DNA of 20,306 bases from a virus, in the IMG/VR virus record IMGVR_UViG_3300030329_004907, positions 1 to 20,306 of that record; one strand, given 5' to 3'. Position numbers and translations under genes: made by a program. Shown here piece by piece: positions 1-7,645 of the stretch; the first letter of the stretch is position 1; every line of letters starts with the position of its first letter. The notes below the pieces were generated by a model. It was not told the DNA's origin, searched no databases, and worked only from the letters and a program-made list of their open reading frames with translations.

Positions 1-489
1 AACCCAGGATGTCACGCCGTCGCCGATCGCCTTACCGTAGGTGCCAGAGGACGTGTGACCGCTGGTCGCTTCGTCCCAGACAGCGTCGGTGATTGCTGCC
101 GCCGTTGGTAGCCCGTCGAGGTCCGTGATCGTGCCCTGTATGCCCGCGATACGGTTCGAGGCGTCAACGGTCGGCAAGCCGCCCGAGGCCCCAGGTGCGG
201 CCGCTGGCACACTGCCCCCGGTTGTGTGGCAAATCAGGGGAGAGATCGCGACCCCGCTCGTCGCGCTCACGGCGCTAACTGCGAGCACGTCGGCGGCAGT
301 TTCTGAGCTCGAGAGCGCCACAGAATATAGACCGTTTCCCGCCTCGCTCGCGCTCGCCGAAACCCCGGCGTTGCTGCCCCCGTCCTTTGAGATTGACACC
401 GTTAGATCAGAGAGGCCCGTTTTTGGGCCGCCCGTGCTGGTGTCGATTGCGAGGAGGTAAACCGTTGAGGCCTGCGACTTGAAAAGCAT
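1..489 (-). CDS. Tail-tip/baseplate-type protein, C-terminus cut by window edge
   Basis: The ORF opens at ATG 489 and stays open for 163 codons to the left edge, so the C-terminus is missing. An AGGA lies about 10 bases before the start, just inside the end of the beta-helix gene (stop 494). Residues 1-90 are Ser/Ala/Thr-rich and beta-like, with the look of an Ig-like or fibre domain. After that come a Gly/Ala linker and a 'VWDEATSGHTSSGTYGK' segment. From memory, similar 'AVWDxxxSGHxxxGTxG' segments occur in phage tail and baseplate-associated proteins, often in planctomycete prophages. I infer a virion-surface protein made from the tail operon. No catalytic motif is seen in the visible part. 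Confidence 0.7.
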   Translation of the reverse strand, partial: MLFKSQASTVYLLAIDTSTGGPKTGLSDLTVSISKDGGSNAGVSASASEAGNGLYSVALSSSETAADVLAVSAVSATSGVAISPLICHTTGGSVPAAAPGASGGLPTVDASNRIAGIQGTITDLDGLPTAAAITDAVWDEATSGHTSSGTYGKAIGDGVTSWV

Positions 490-493
490 AGCA

Positions 494-1930
494 TTAGGTT
501 CCTGATTGGTGCGGGTATGCTGGGTATACGCTGGAGCCGCTGCTGCCGGCTGGCTCCGTTGTAAATGCGTTAATGTCGCTATAGCTGGTTTGCGTGCCCG
601 CGCCGAATGCGGCCCCCTTCCCCGCCAGTAACGCGCCGCCCGCCGCTGCATCATTTAGTCGAAAATCTGTCGAGCTTTCAAACGGGTCCGCGGTTAACGT
701 CTGGCAGTTGAGGTTCTGATAATTGTCCGCGCCAGCGTGAAAATTCGTCGTATTGTTGTACACCCAGCTGTCGATGATCTGCCCTGCATAGCCGTCTATC
801 GAGAACCCCTTGCCGCAACTATGCGCGCCACATCTGTATGCGTGACCACGATTCGTAACCTGGATTCCTATGTTGCTGCAATTGTAGGCAACACAGTTGA
901 TGCTGTTCAGCGAGTCGCCAGCAACCCAAAACCCCTTGGTGCTGCAATTATCTGCTATGCAATTAATAGCGATATCTTTCGAGTAGTTCAGAAACCATCC
1001 ATAGGTGCAATCTTTGGCAGAGCAGTCCTTTGAAACGAGTTGGAAAAAATATCCGTATTCGCAATCCTCTGCGTGGCAGGCAATGGCCAGACCTGACCCG
1101 TAAAATCCAGTTGGGTAACCGCTTCCTGTCCCGCCGCAGTCCTTGACGACACACAGATATGCCGTGTTGTGGTAATTGCCTATATGGATTCCCTTCGTTG
1201 CCTTTCCGCCCCCGCGAATCTCCAGAAAGGTGGCACTTGAAGCCCATTGGTTGGGCAGATCCAAAACCGTTCCCGAATAATTTAGACTGCTGGGAACGTC
1301 TATAATCGGGCGCGCGCCTCCGTCATTGTGATCTCCGATGGTCGTCGTGTACCCGACCCACTTTTCCGCGTAAGGCATGTAAGTTATTGCACTAGAATCC
1401 AGCTCATTTCCAGAAGTGCAGGTGTAAGTCGCCGCCTTCAGGTAGATGTAAAACACATAACTTCGGCTGTACCAGACGTGCATCTTCGAGCGATAGAAAA
1501 ACGGGTCGGCTAACGCGCCGCCCATTTTCCCGGTGACCGTTTCGGCAGCAGAATCTCCGGCGCTGGAACGAACGTAGCCAGCCATTTGCCAATAGTTGCC
1601 GGTAATGTCCACGCTGACGATTCTGTGCATACCTTCATAAACGCTGGATCCGCTGTCGCTGTCCAGATTTACGACGTTGCCAATATCGTCAGTGGAGACG
1701 GTATACCCTGACAGGACTATGCGTCTTCGGTTGTACCAATTGTCGCCGGTCTGCGTCGTTGCTGTTACTCCGCTGGGGCTGCCGGAAGAAAAATCTACAT
1801 AGGCGTCAGCTTGATTCGACCTGTCAACTCCCGCGCTGCTCGCGTTATACGCAAACATCCCTCCGTTCGTATTATCTCCGTCCGCCCTGACGTGTACCTT
1901 GAAGTCTTCCTCCATCATTTCATACGACAT
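494..1930 (-). CDS. Cys-rich right-handed beta-helix protein (tail spike / surface glycan-binding candidate)
   Basis: 478 residues from ATG 1930, four bases after the preceding stop. Residues about 1-240 are beta-rich, with many Tyr, Trp and Ser. Residues about 255-395 hold a repeat of roughly 22 residues of the form C-x-A-x-x-C-(S/T)-x-x-G-(F/W), seen in 'CHAEDCEYGYFF', 'CSAKDCTYGWF', 'CIADNCSTKGFWV', 'CVAYNCSNIGIQV' and 'CGAHSCGKGFSI'. That is the pattern of a parallel beta-helix (pectate-lyase-like fold) with stacked Cys. The C-terminus is Gly/Ser-rich. Such proteins in late tail operons are usually tail spikes or polysaccharide-binding or -cleaving proteins. I cannot identify catalytic residues. 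The DNA is visibly less GC-rich than its neighbours, which suggests a recently exchanged receptor-binding gene. Confidence 0.8.
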   Translation of the reverse strand: MSYEMMEEDFKVHVRADGDNTNGGMFAYNASSAGVDRSNQADAYVDFSSGSPSGVTATTQTGDNWYNRRRIVLSGYTVSTDDIGNVVNLDSDSGSSVYEGMHRIVSVDITGNYWQMAGYVRSSAGDSAAETVTGKMGGALADPFFYRSKMHVWYSRSYVFYIYLKAATYTCTSGNELDSSAITYMPYAEKWVGYTTTIGDHNDGGARPIIDVPSSLNYSGTVLDLPNQWASSATFLEIRGGGKATKGIHIGNYHNTAYLCVVKDCGGTGSGYPTGFYGSGLAIACHAEDCEYGYFFQLVSKDCSAKDCTYGWFLNYSKDIAINCIADNCSTKGFWVAGDSLNSINCVAYNCSNIGIQVTNRGHAYRCGAHSCGKGFSIDGYAGQIIDSWVYNNTTNFHAGADNYQNLNCQTLTADPFESSTDFRLNDAAAGGALLAGKGAAFGAGTQTSYSDINAFTTEPAGSSGSSVYPAYPHQSGT

Positions 1931-1933
1931 TGA

Positions 1934-2266
1934 CTAGCCCCTGATGATCGCATTGACGCCAGCCGCCCGGATCAATAACCCGCCGTTGTCCTTTTCGATC
2001 TGGGACACGTCCCCGAAAATTTGCAACAGCGCCCGCACGTCGTCCGCGCTTATCGCCATGCTGTCGGCCAAGTCAGTGTGATTGGGCACCATCGCGCCCG
2101 GGTCTAGTTTATTGATTGCCGCGTTCGCGCCCGTCTGGTCGGCGCTTTCGACAACTTGCCCAGCCTTATAGCTGAGCTGCGCCGCGGTCCCCGCGCCGCT
2201 TCGTAGGTGGGCCATCATCTCGTCAACTACGCGCTTTTCTTCGTCGGTTAGGTCGTCGTACTGCAT
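1934..2266 (-). CDS. Small acidic hypothetical tail-region protein
   Basis: 110 residues from ATG 2266, preceded by an AGGAAA ribosome-binding site about 7 bases upstream. The N-terminus 'MQYDDLTDEEKRVVDEMM' is a charged helix, and most of the protein is predicted helical by eye, with no membrane segment and no Cys. It sits between the Ig-like protein (ends 2278) and the beta-helix protein (starts 1930), so it is probably a minor virion or chaperone-type protein of the fibre module. I do not recognise a named family. Confidence 0.72.
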   Translation of the reverse strand: MQYDDLTDEEKRVVDEMMAHLRSGAGTAAQLSYKAGQVVESADQTGANAAINKLDPGAMVPNHTDLADSMAISADDVRALLQIFGDVSQIEKDNGGLLIRAAGVNAIIRG

Positions 2267-2277
2267 GGTTTTTTTTC

Positions 2278-2586
2278 CTAGCTTGCTTGGTGATATCTGG
2301 CCACAACCGGAACCCGGCGAAAACCGTCGCGCCCTGAGCTGCTCGCGGTCAGCTCGAGCACGTAATCCGTGCCCGCCGACAGGGTCGCAGCGTCGGCCTT
2401 CTCAATTGTCCCTTGATACTTGCCCGAGCTCGCGGCGACGTAGGCGAGCGAGCCGGTCGCCTTACTCGTGCCCCCGGTGTCGGTCAGATTATAGCTAACG
2501 GTTGCATCGTTCACGAAACTGGAATCTGTCCCGTCGGTCATCGCGTCCCACAGGACGAGATTATCCTCGTTGATATAGATATCCAC
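2278..2586 (-). CDS. Ig-like beta-sandwich virion protein
   Basis: 102 residues from GTG 2586, directly behind the nuclease stop (TGA then GTG), with AAAGGAG about 9 bases upstream. The composition (Thr, Ser, Gly, Val) and alternating hydrophobic pattern, with 'GKYQGTIE' followed by 'YVLELTAS', resemble a single Ig-like or carboxypeptidase-regulatory-like beta-sandwich. Comparable short proteins with a '(G/D)xYxGTI' strand occur in phage-like clusters that I associate with planctomycetes. Likely role: a small surface-exposed structural or adhesion protein of the tail tip. No enzyme motif is visible. Confidence 0.72.
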   Translation of the reverse strand: MDIYINEDNLVLWDAMTDGTDSSFVNDATVSYNLTDTGGTSKATGSLAYVAASSGKYQGTIEKADAATLSAGTDYVLELTASSSGRDGFRRVPVVARYHQAS

Positions 2587-2913
2587 TCAATAACTCCTTT
2601 CGATTGCGTGCCCCTCGGCGACCATCCAGCGACAGACGTCGACCCCCTCCTCGTTGACAATTTGCGCCAGCCAGCGGCCGTATTTTCCTGTCTTTTCGGT
2701 GCGGGCGATCCAGGGCCCGCCCGTCGCGAGAAAACCCTCGAGCGCCTCTTTCGCGACCAGCCCGCGCGGGCGATCTGGGCCTCGCGTTTCCCAGGCGTCG
2801 ATACCAGCCAGCCGCAGCCGCTGCACGGTCTCGACCCGCAGGCCCAGATCGAGCCGGGCGTCGATTGTGTCGCCGTCGACGACCCGCAGAATTTCGACTT
2901 TGTATTCGTACAC
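2587..2913 (-). CDS. Staphylococcal-nuclease-like (thermonuclease) protein
   Basis: 108 residues from GTG 2913, which abuts the hydrolase stop codon. The SNase fold landmarks appear in order: 'VVDGDTID' (Asp13, Asp15), 'RLRLAGIDAWETRG' (Arg34, Asp39, Glu42) and 'GKYGRWLA' (Arg80). These correspond to the calcium-binding Asp residues and the Arg/Glu/Arg catalytic set of staphylococcal nuclease (Arg35, Glu43, Arg87). The protein is close to a minimal SNase domain, with no signal peptide. The family hydrolyses DNA and RNA phosphodiester bonds using Ca2+. Its place among tail-tip genes is unusual. It could degrade host nucleic acid, act at DNA entry, or simply be late-expressed cargo. Confidence 0.88.
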   Translation of the reverse strand: MYEYKVEILRVVDGDTIDARLDLGLRVETVQRLRLAGIDAWETRGPDRPRGLVAKEALEGFLATGGPWIARTEKTGKYGRWLAQIVNEEGVDVCRWMVAEGHAIERSY

Positions 2914-3483
2914 CTACGCGCCCCCCTCGACCGCTGTAATCGCCTGATAATGGAAGGCGGGCAGGTCGTCCATATAGGTATGCGAAACGGCGAACGTCTG
3001 CGCCTCGTCGATCCTGGTCACGCTGGGGTCGGCCGCTCGCAGGTCGTGGCCCTGCGGTCGGTCGGAATACTGACGAAACCAGGTGACCCGCTCCACGTTC
3101 GCGGGGATCTCGATCACTGACCAAGGAACCAGGGCCCGCCAATTGCCGAGCCAATACGCATGTCGATAGACCGCGTCGCTCAATAGCATGTGATCGACCG
3201 AGAGCCCGCGGCGACCGAGCTCGCGGGCGAGGTTCTGGGCGCTCGCGCCTCCCCAGCTATAGGCGGCGATCAGAACCTCGGGCACCCCGTCGCGCGGTCG
3301 TAGTCGCCAGATCAATTCCGCGAGCGGCCCGGGCCGATCGTCCCAGGCCCGAAACTCGACCCGAGTCGACGGGCCCGCCTGGCGGGCGTGCAGGTCTCGC
3401 CAGAGCGCGACCATCCCGTTAGGCGTGCCCTCGTTTTGCATGTAGCCGGCGATCACGATCACCCATTTTGTAATCGGTTCCAT
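2914..3483 (-). CDS. Alpha/beta-hydrolase (serine esterase/lipase-like)
   Basis: 189 residues from ATG 3483, which shares one base with the previous stop (TAATG). The protein opens with a buried beta strand ('WVIVIAGYMQNEG'). A nucleophile elbow 'AAYSWGGASAQNLA' follows, a variant of G-x-S-x-G with Ala in the first position. Then come 'LLSDAVYRH' and 'VSHTYMDDLPAFH'. A Ser76-Asp103-His168 triad (or His178) fits the alpha/beta-hydrolase order. There is no signal peptide or membrane segment. Substrate is unknown. Position in a tail operon suggests cleavage of a host envelope ester, or a lysis enzyme comparable in principle to mycobacteriophage LysB, but I see no direct homology evidence for that. 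Confidence 0.78.
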   Translation of the reverse strand: MEPITKWVIVIAGYMQNEGTPNGMVALWRDLHARQAGPSTRVEFRAWDDRPGPLAELIWRLRPRDGVPEVLIAAYSWGGASAQNLARELGRRGLSVDHMLLSDAVYRHAYWLGNWRALVPWSVIEIPANVERVTWFRQYSDRPQGHDLRAADPSVTRIDEAQTFAVSHTYMDDLPAFHYQAITAVEGGA

Positions 3484-3872
3484 TAGTCGCCCCCCCATTT
3501 GCCAATCGGGCAGCTTTCCGTCGACCATCGGAGCTTATCGCCGAGCGCGCCCGGCTCACCCACAGCGCAGCCGCATTTGAGATGCGAGCACGTTTTTTCT
3601 TCGGGGTTGTACCAGTCGCAGGCGCGGCAGATCGCCCGCAGGCGCTCGACCTCGTCGGGCTCACGTACAGGGCAGCCCTGGGCGGCCCATTGGGCGAGGG
3701 CTGTCGTATAGTTGCGCAGGCGTCGAGCGATCCCAGGCGAGCAGCTGATCGGGGTCCCGGGGTCGCTGTCGCTTTCGTAGCGGGTCCCGCAGCGACAGGT
3801 CAGCGGGTACTCGATCCCCTCGAGCGGCTGCGACAGGTCGCAGGTTGTGCAGGTGTGTTGTTGCGTTGTCAT
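3483..3872 (-). CDS. Cysteine-cluster (zinc-binding type) small protein
   Basis: 129 residues from ATG 3872, overlapping the previous gene by four bases (ATGA). An N-terminal cluster 'CTTC' ... 'CRCG' (residues about 7-27) is followed by a helical stretch with 'AQWAAQGCPV'. A C-terminal cluster reads 'CRACDWYNPEEKTCSHLKCGCAV', continuing to 'ESCPIGKW'. The spacing C-x2-C-x9-C-x3-4-C-x-C ... C-P-x-G-K-W is a compact Cys-cluster module that I have seen in phage and planctomycete hypothetical proteins. It probably binds one or two Zn ions. No catalytic function can be assigned. It sits between another Cys-rich protein and the hydrolase. Confidence 0.78.
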   Translation of the reverse strand: MTTQQHTCTTCDLSQPLEGIEYPLTCRCGTRYESDSDPGTPISCSPGIARRLRNYTTALAQWAAQGCPVREPDEVERLRAICRACDWYNPEEKTCSHLKCGCAVGEPGALGDKLRWSTESCPIGKWGGD

Positions 3873-4327
3873 AGTGCGGTTACCAGCGCCGACCCGATTG
3901 TCGTCCCACATGCGAAACTGGTCGCGGTATAGCTGAGCGAAAAACTCGAAAACGCGCTGCAATCTGGCAGGCCAGACTGGAACGTCTGATACTGCGGCGA
4001 CATGCCCGCCATGCCAGGCGTGACCGAATTGACCCACCAGATCTTTGCCCAGAAATAAGGGGCCCAGGCGTCGCCCGTTTTCGAGAATTCAAGTTTCAAA
4101 AAATAGGTCGTGCCCGTCGAGCAGGTGATCGAGACCGGAACCGACCATTGGCAAGAATCGGCAAAGTACACTCGATCTGTGACAACATAGGTCCCGGCCC
4201 CAAAATCGCCGCTCGGAATCACGACCCGATAAGTCTCGGTCGGCTGCCCGTCGCTTGCGCAGGCGTTGCACGGGCTCGCATGCGTGCAGCAGGTGCAATC
4301 GCTCGATTGTGGCCCGAACCAGCCCAT
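3869..4327 (-). CDS. Cys-rich beta-type tail-tip protein
   Basis: 152 residues from ATG 4327 (TGATG overlap with the upstream stop). A GTG two codons earlier at 4333 is an alternative start. The N-terminus packs Cys residues ('CTCCTHASPCNAC'). A Thr/Val/Tyr-rich beta region follows, with 'DSCQWSVPV', 'ITCSTG', 'PDCSAF' and 'SFACGT'. So many Cys residues suggest disulfides or metal binding in a particle-exposed protein. It lacks a signal peptide, so it is more likely a virion component than a secreted one. I do not know a named family. Similar Cys-headed proteins occur beside tail genes in planctomycete-type phage clusters (recollection, not checked). Confidence 0.75.
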   Translation of the reverse strand: MGWFGPQSSDCTCCTHASPCNACASDGQPTETYRVVIPSGDFGAGTYVVTDRVYFADSCQWSVPVSITCSTGTTYFLKLEFSKTGDAWAPYFWAKIWWVNSVTPGMAGMSPQYQTFQSGLPDCSAFSSFSLSYTATSFACGTTIGSALVTAL

Positions 4328-5058
4328 CAACACCCCGCTTGGATAACGTAGTAGCGATCACCCGAGAGCAGACAGAGGCCCGTATCGCCCGACGTCAGCG
4401 TCGAGAAAATGCCCTCGGGGTCGCGAACGGTGAACGAGCCGGTCACGGTGTCGCCGTCGAGGTTCTTGATCGTGGCGCCCGCGCTGCCTGAGCTCAGGCT
4501 CGCCGTGAGGGCGAACCGCCAGAGCGTCGCGCCGCCCGTGCCTGGGAATTGGACGAGCCCCCATTTACCGGTGCCCGTGCCCGCCTCTTTGTACAAAATC
4601 CGGGCGTGCCCCTGGCCCGTCAACAGCATGCCGTCATCAGATACAAAAGCGTTGATATCGGCGAACACGTCGGTCGCTCGCTCGATGTACAGCTTGACAG
4701 GCGAGACGCCGGTCGCCATCACGCGCCCGATACGGCCGTTCTCGATCGGTTCCTGCGCGATCACAAACGCCCCCGCGTCGGCGTCGGTCGGCGTCCTGAG
4801 GGTTATCGAGGCGTTATTTTGGAATTCGTGCGAGTTGTCGGTCGGTGAGATGTTAATGCCAGAGACGCCCATCGGCGCGAACCTGTCGACGTCGGCGCCG
4901 GTTCCGTTCTTGGCGAATAGCCAGCCCGCGGGCAGCTCGCCGCCCTCGGTCGTGCCTAGCATGCGGGTATCCGCCGAGCGCGAGGCCTCAGCCGCGGCCG
5001 CTTGCATGCGGTCGAATGTTTGGCGCGTCGGAATTACCAGCGGGGTTTGTGGTTTCAT
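4327..5058 (-). CDS. Putative tail-tip/host-interaction structural protein
   Basis: 243 residues from ATG 5058, sharing a base with the upstream stop (TAATG). A short helical N-terminus contains 'ARxxFDRMQAAAAEASRS'-like heptads (residues 8-30). A long beta-rich part follows, with 'LPAGWLFAKNGTGADVDRF', 'LYIERATDVFADINAF' and a closing 'LLSGDRYYVIQAGC'. The layout resembles proteins that decorate the tail tip, where each gene encodes a short helix plus beta domains. It lies second behind the tape measure gene, where lambda-like phages carry minor tail proteins. No named family is recognised with certainty. Confidence 0.72.
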   Translation of the reverse strand: MKPQTPLVIPTRQTFDRMQAAAAEASRSADTRMLGTTEGGELPAGWLFAKNGTGADVDRFAPMGVSGINISPTDNSHEFQNNASITLRTPTDADAGAFVIAQEPIENGRIGRVMATGVSPVKLYIERATDVFADINAFVSDDGMLLTGQGHARILYKEAGTGTGKWGLVQFPGTGGATLWRFALTASLSSGSAGATIKNLDGDTVTGSFTVRDPEGIFSTLTSGDTGLCLLSGDRYYVIQAGC

Positions 5059-5882
5059 TAGATCGCCAGGTCGTCGAAGTCGGCAGTTTGATATACCCGC
5101 TCAACGTTCACCTGATACGGGGTCGAAATGAGCGCTTTCGCGGTTGCGTCCTCTTCTGGTCGGTAATAGATCCAGAGAAACTCGTGCCCACTTTTGGCGG
5201 GTACTGTAATGCCGCCGACGTCGAGGCTCGTGATATTCTGCGACGCTACAAAGCTATACGTCACCTCTGGGTCGGCGGTCGCCTCCTGCCGACCCCGGGC
5301 GCCCAGAAACAAGAGCTCGCCCGCGGCCCAGCTATTCCACGTCGCGTCATTTGTTCGGCCCGTCAGTCCGGCGAGCGTTTTGACGTAGGCGGTTGTTAGC
5401 GTCGCGTTCGCTTGTCTCTTCACAATCTCGAATTCTAATTTGGGAACGACGACGTCGACCCCGCTCGCCTTCTTGCCGTCGTAGCCGATAAGCCCGCCAA
5501 AATTCGCCGCGACCTCGCCGACTCTCGCCGTGCGAGAAATGGTTTCCAGGCTGGCTGTCATCTTCTCGCGGCCGCCCATCGTATTGAACGACCACGACCA
5601 GTCACCAGTGTCGTTATCGGTGTCCAATTTATCGGGGTGTACATATTGGGCGGTAAACTTCCAGACGCTCGGCCCTTCTCGGTTCCAGCTCAGCGACTTT
5701 TGAAACAGCTTCCCAGGGCCGCCCGTGATCGCGATATCGTCGGGCACGCTGGGCGAGACGGCCGCCTTCGCGGTTGTCTCGTTCGCGTAGCCGGTCGCGT
5801 ACCATGTCAGGGTTCGCGTCTGATCCTTCGCGCCTGAGTCTGCGCCGTTTCCGTAATCGAATGCCGTAAATACCTCACTCAT
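5058..5882 (-). CDS. Putative distal-tail/minor tail protein
   Basis: 274 residues from ATG 5882, coupled to the tape measure stop by TAATG. An in-frame upstream extension exists but is low-complexity Arg-rich shadow sequence, so the coupled start is preferred. The protein is beta-rich with many Trp and Tyr ('TLTWYATGY', 'GDWSWSFNTM', 'HEFLWIYYRPEE') and a closing 'QTADFDDLAI'. It has no Cys clusters and no catalytic motif. The gene right after the tape measure usually encodes the distal tail or tail-tip hub component, and its size (about 270 residues) fits that role. The assignment rests on position, not on sequence family. Confidence 0.72.
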   Translation of the reverse strand: MSEVFTAFDYGNGADSGAKDQTRTLTWYATGYANETTAKAAVSPSVPDDIAITGGPGKLFQKSLSWNREGPSVWKFTAQYVHPDKLDTDNDTGDWSWSFNTMGGREKMTASLETISRTARVGEVAANFGGLIGYDGKKASGVDVVVPKLEFEIVKRQANATLTTAYVKTLAGLTGRTNDATWNSWAAGELLFLGARGRQEATADPEVTYSFVASQNITSLDVGGITVPAKSGHEFLWIYYRPEEDATAKALISTPYQVNVERVYQTADFDDLAI

Positions 5883-7645
5883 TAGGCGGCCCCTAGGTTG
5901 TTGTTGAGCTGCTCGCCGGCGTCGGCGCCCTTGCGCGTCGCCTCGGCGATCTCGAGCAGCGCCTCGAGCTGTTGCGATTGGATCCCGCCACCCCCGCGGC
6001 CCAGCATGGCGGCGCCCAGGGCCGAGAACGATCCCGCGGCCGTGTCGGCGGTCGCGGTCACGGTCGCCAGCTCGGGCAGCTCTGGGCCGGCAGGGCCCGG
6101 CGTTGGTGCGGCCGCCTCCGCCTCGCGGGCGGCTTGCGCGGTCGCCCGGTTTAGTTTGCGCTGTAGTTCGCCGAGCTTTGCGTTCGTCTCGGCGAGGCTC
6201 GCAGCCCCTGCCGCTTGTCTCGCGTTCGCGTTGCGCTCGGCCTGTTTCTCGAGCCCGTCGGCAAAGGCCCGTTGATCGTCTGAGATGATCCGAATCGACG
6301 CCTCGGCATCGACAAGCCCAAACATTCCGGCGACCGTCAAGAGACCCTTGGCGATACTGCTCACGATATCGTTCCACAGCACCCGAATACGGTTCAGCGT
6401 CTGATCCCAGGCTGACCAGAGCCCATCAGTGAAGGAATGCCACACGGGGAGCACCCGCGCCATACCAGCATAGAAGGCCGCCTCGAGTCCGAGCCACGCG
6501 ATCTCACCAGCCAGCGCGAGATTGCCCGCGGCGAGCGCGTCGAAAATACCCTGCAGCACGGGCCGCACGACCTCGAGCAGGCCCTGAAACTTGCCGACGA
6601 GCCAATCGATCGCCGCGCCGCCCGTTCCCGAAAAATGCAAGAAGGCCGCGCCGGCAGCTGCCAGCCCGCCGACGATCAGCGTGATCGGGTTGAGCAAAAA
6701 CGCGAGCGCCGCGCCCAGGGCCCCGACGGCCGCCATCATCCCAGAGATCGCGATGCCGGTAGTCGCCAGGGCCGCGCCGAAAGCGACCACCCCGCCCAGC
6801 ACGGCGAGCACGATCCCGACGATCCGCATGATCGAGGCCATCAGCTCGCCGTTGTTTTGGATCCAATTGACGACCCAGCCGACAACCTGGGCGATCTTCT
6901 CAGCGAGCAGCGTCAGAAACGGCGCCGCGGCCGCCCCGATCGCTAACACCCCGCCCTTGATCGACGCCCAGAGTTCGAACAGGGCGTCGGTAAGCGCGGC
7001 GGCGCTGTTCGCGCCCTCGTCGCTCATGGTAACGCCCAGGTCCCGCGCCCGCTGCCGCATCTCCTCGATACCAGCCGCGCCGCTCTGCACCAGCGGCGCC
7101 AGCGCCTTGTAGCTGTCCCCGAGAATCTCGAACCCCATTTGCGCCGCCCGGCTCTGGTCGTCCATTTTTGAGAGGGCGTCCGCTAAGAATAAAAACTGAT
7201 CCTCGGGTTTGAGCTTGTTGAGGTCCTTCGCGTTGATCCCGAGCTCTTTGAGGGCCCGCACGGCCGGCCCGGTTGCGGTCGCCGCGTTGGCGATCCGGCG
7301 CCGCATCCGAAAGAGCGTCCCGCCGACCTCCTCGAGGCTCGTCCCGCTCAGCTCGGCGGCGTGCCCCAGCTCCGACAGCGCTTGAACCGAAACCCCCGTT
7401 CTCGCGCTCATTTTGTGCAGCTTGTCGCCGACGTCTGCGAAATGTTTACTCGCTGCGATCAACGGCGTCGCGATCATCGCGCCGATCCCCATCCCGAACC
7501 CGGCGATCCTGGCCCCCTGGGCGCGAGCGAACCCCGCGAAGGCCTTGAGCTGGGCGCGGGCTCGCGCGAGCCCTTTCCCGAGCTTTGATTTCGTCGCGAG
7601 CTCGACGAATGCCCGACCCGCTCGAATTGCCGACCCCTGCGCCAT
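5882..7645 (-). CDS. Tail tape measure protein
   Basis: 587 residues from ATG 7645 (TAATG overlap). The N-terminal 80 residues are Ala/Lys/Arg-rich helices. Residues about 70-220 contain 'GVSVQALSELGHAAELSGTS', the segment typical of tape measure N-terminal domains. Residues about 230-340 are strongly hydrophobic with several potential membrane segments, and residues about 465-520 are Ala/Glu/Gln coiled-coil. Tape measures set tail length and are ejected into the host envelope, where the hydrophobic part can insert. At roughly 1.5 angstroms per residue, 587 residues suggest a short tail of about 85-90 nm, shorter than lambda's (inference). It follows the chaperone genes in the canonical order. 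Confidence 0.92.
   Translation of the reverse strand: MAQGSAIRAGRAFVELATKSKLGKGLARARAQLKAFAGFARAQGARIAGFGMGIGAMIATPLIAASKHFADVGDKLHKMSARTGVSVQALSELGHAAELSGTSLEEVGGTLFRMRRRIANAATATGPAVRALKELGINAKDLNKLKPEDQFLFLADALSKMDDQSRAAQMGFEILGDSYKALAPLVQSGAAGIEEMRQRARDLGVTMSDEGANSAAALTDALFELWASIKGGVLAIGAAAAPFLTLLAEKIAQVVGWVVNWIQNNGELMASIMRIVGIVLAVLGGVVAFGAALATTGIAISGMMAAVGALGAALAFLLNPITLIVGGLAAAGAAFLHFSGTGGAAIDWLVGKFQGLLEVVRPVLQGIFDALAAGNLALAGEIAWLGLEAAFYAGMARVLPVWHSFTDGLWSAWDQTLNRIRVLWNDIVSSIAKGLLTVAGMFGLVDAEASIRIISDDQRAFADGLEKQAERNANARQAAGAASLAETNAKLGELQRKLNRATAQAAREAEAAAPTPGPAGPELPELATVTATADTAAGSFSALGAAMLGRGGGGIQSQQLEALLEIAEATRKGADAGEQLNNNLGAA

Noticed and set aside
4409-5131. Plus-strand ORF of 240 codons
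   Set aside because: Mirror of the tail-tip gene at 4327-5058 in a high-GC genome; composition is Ser/Pro/Ala-rich with no coherent domain.
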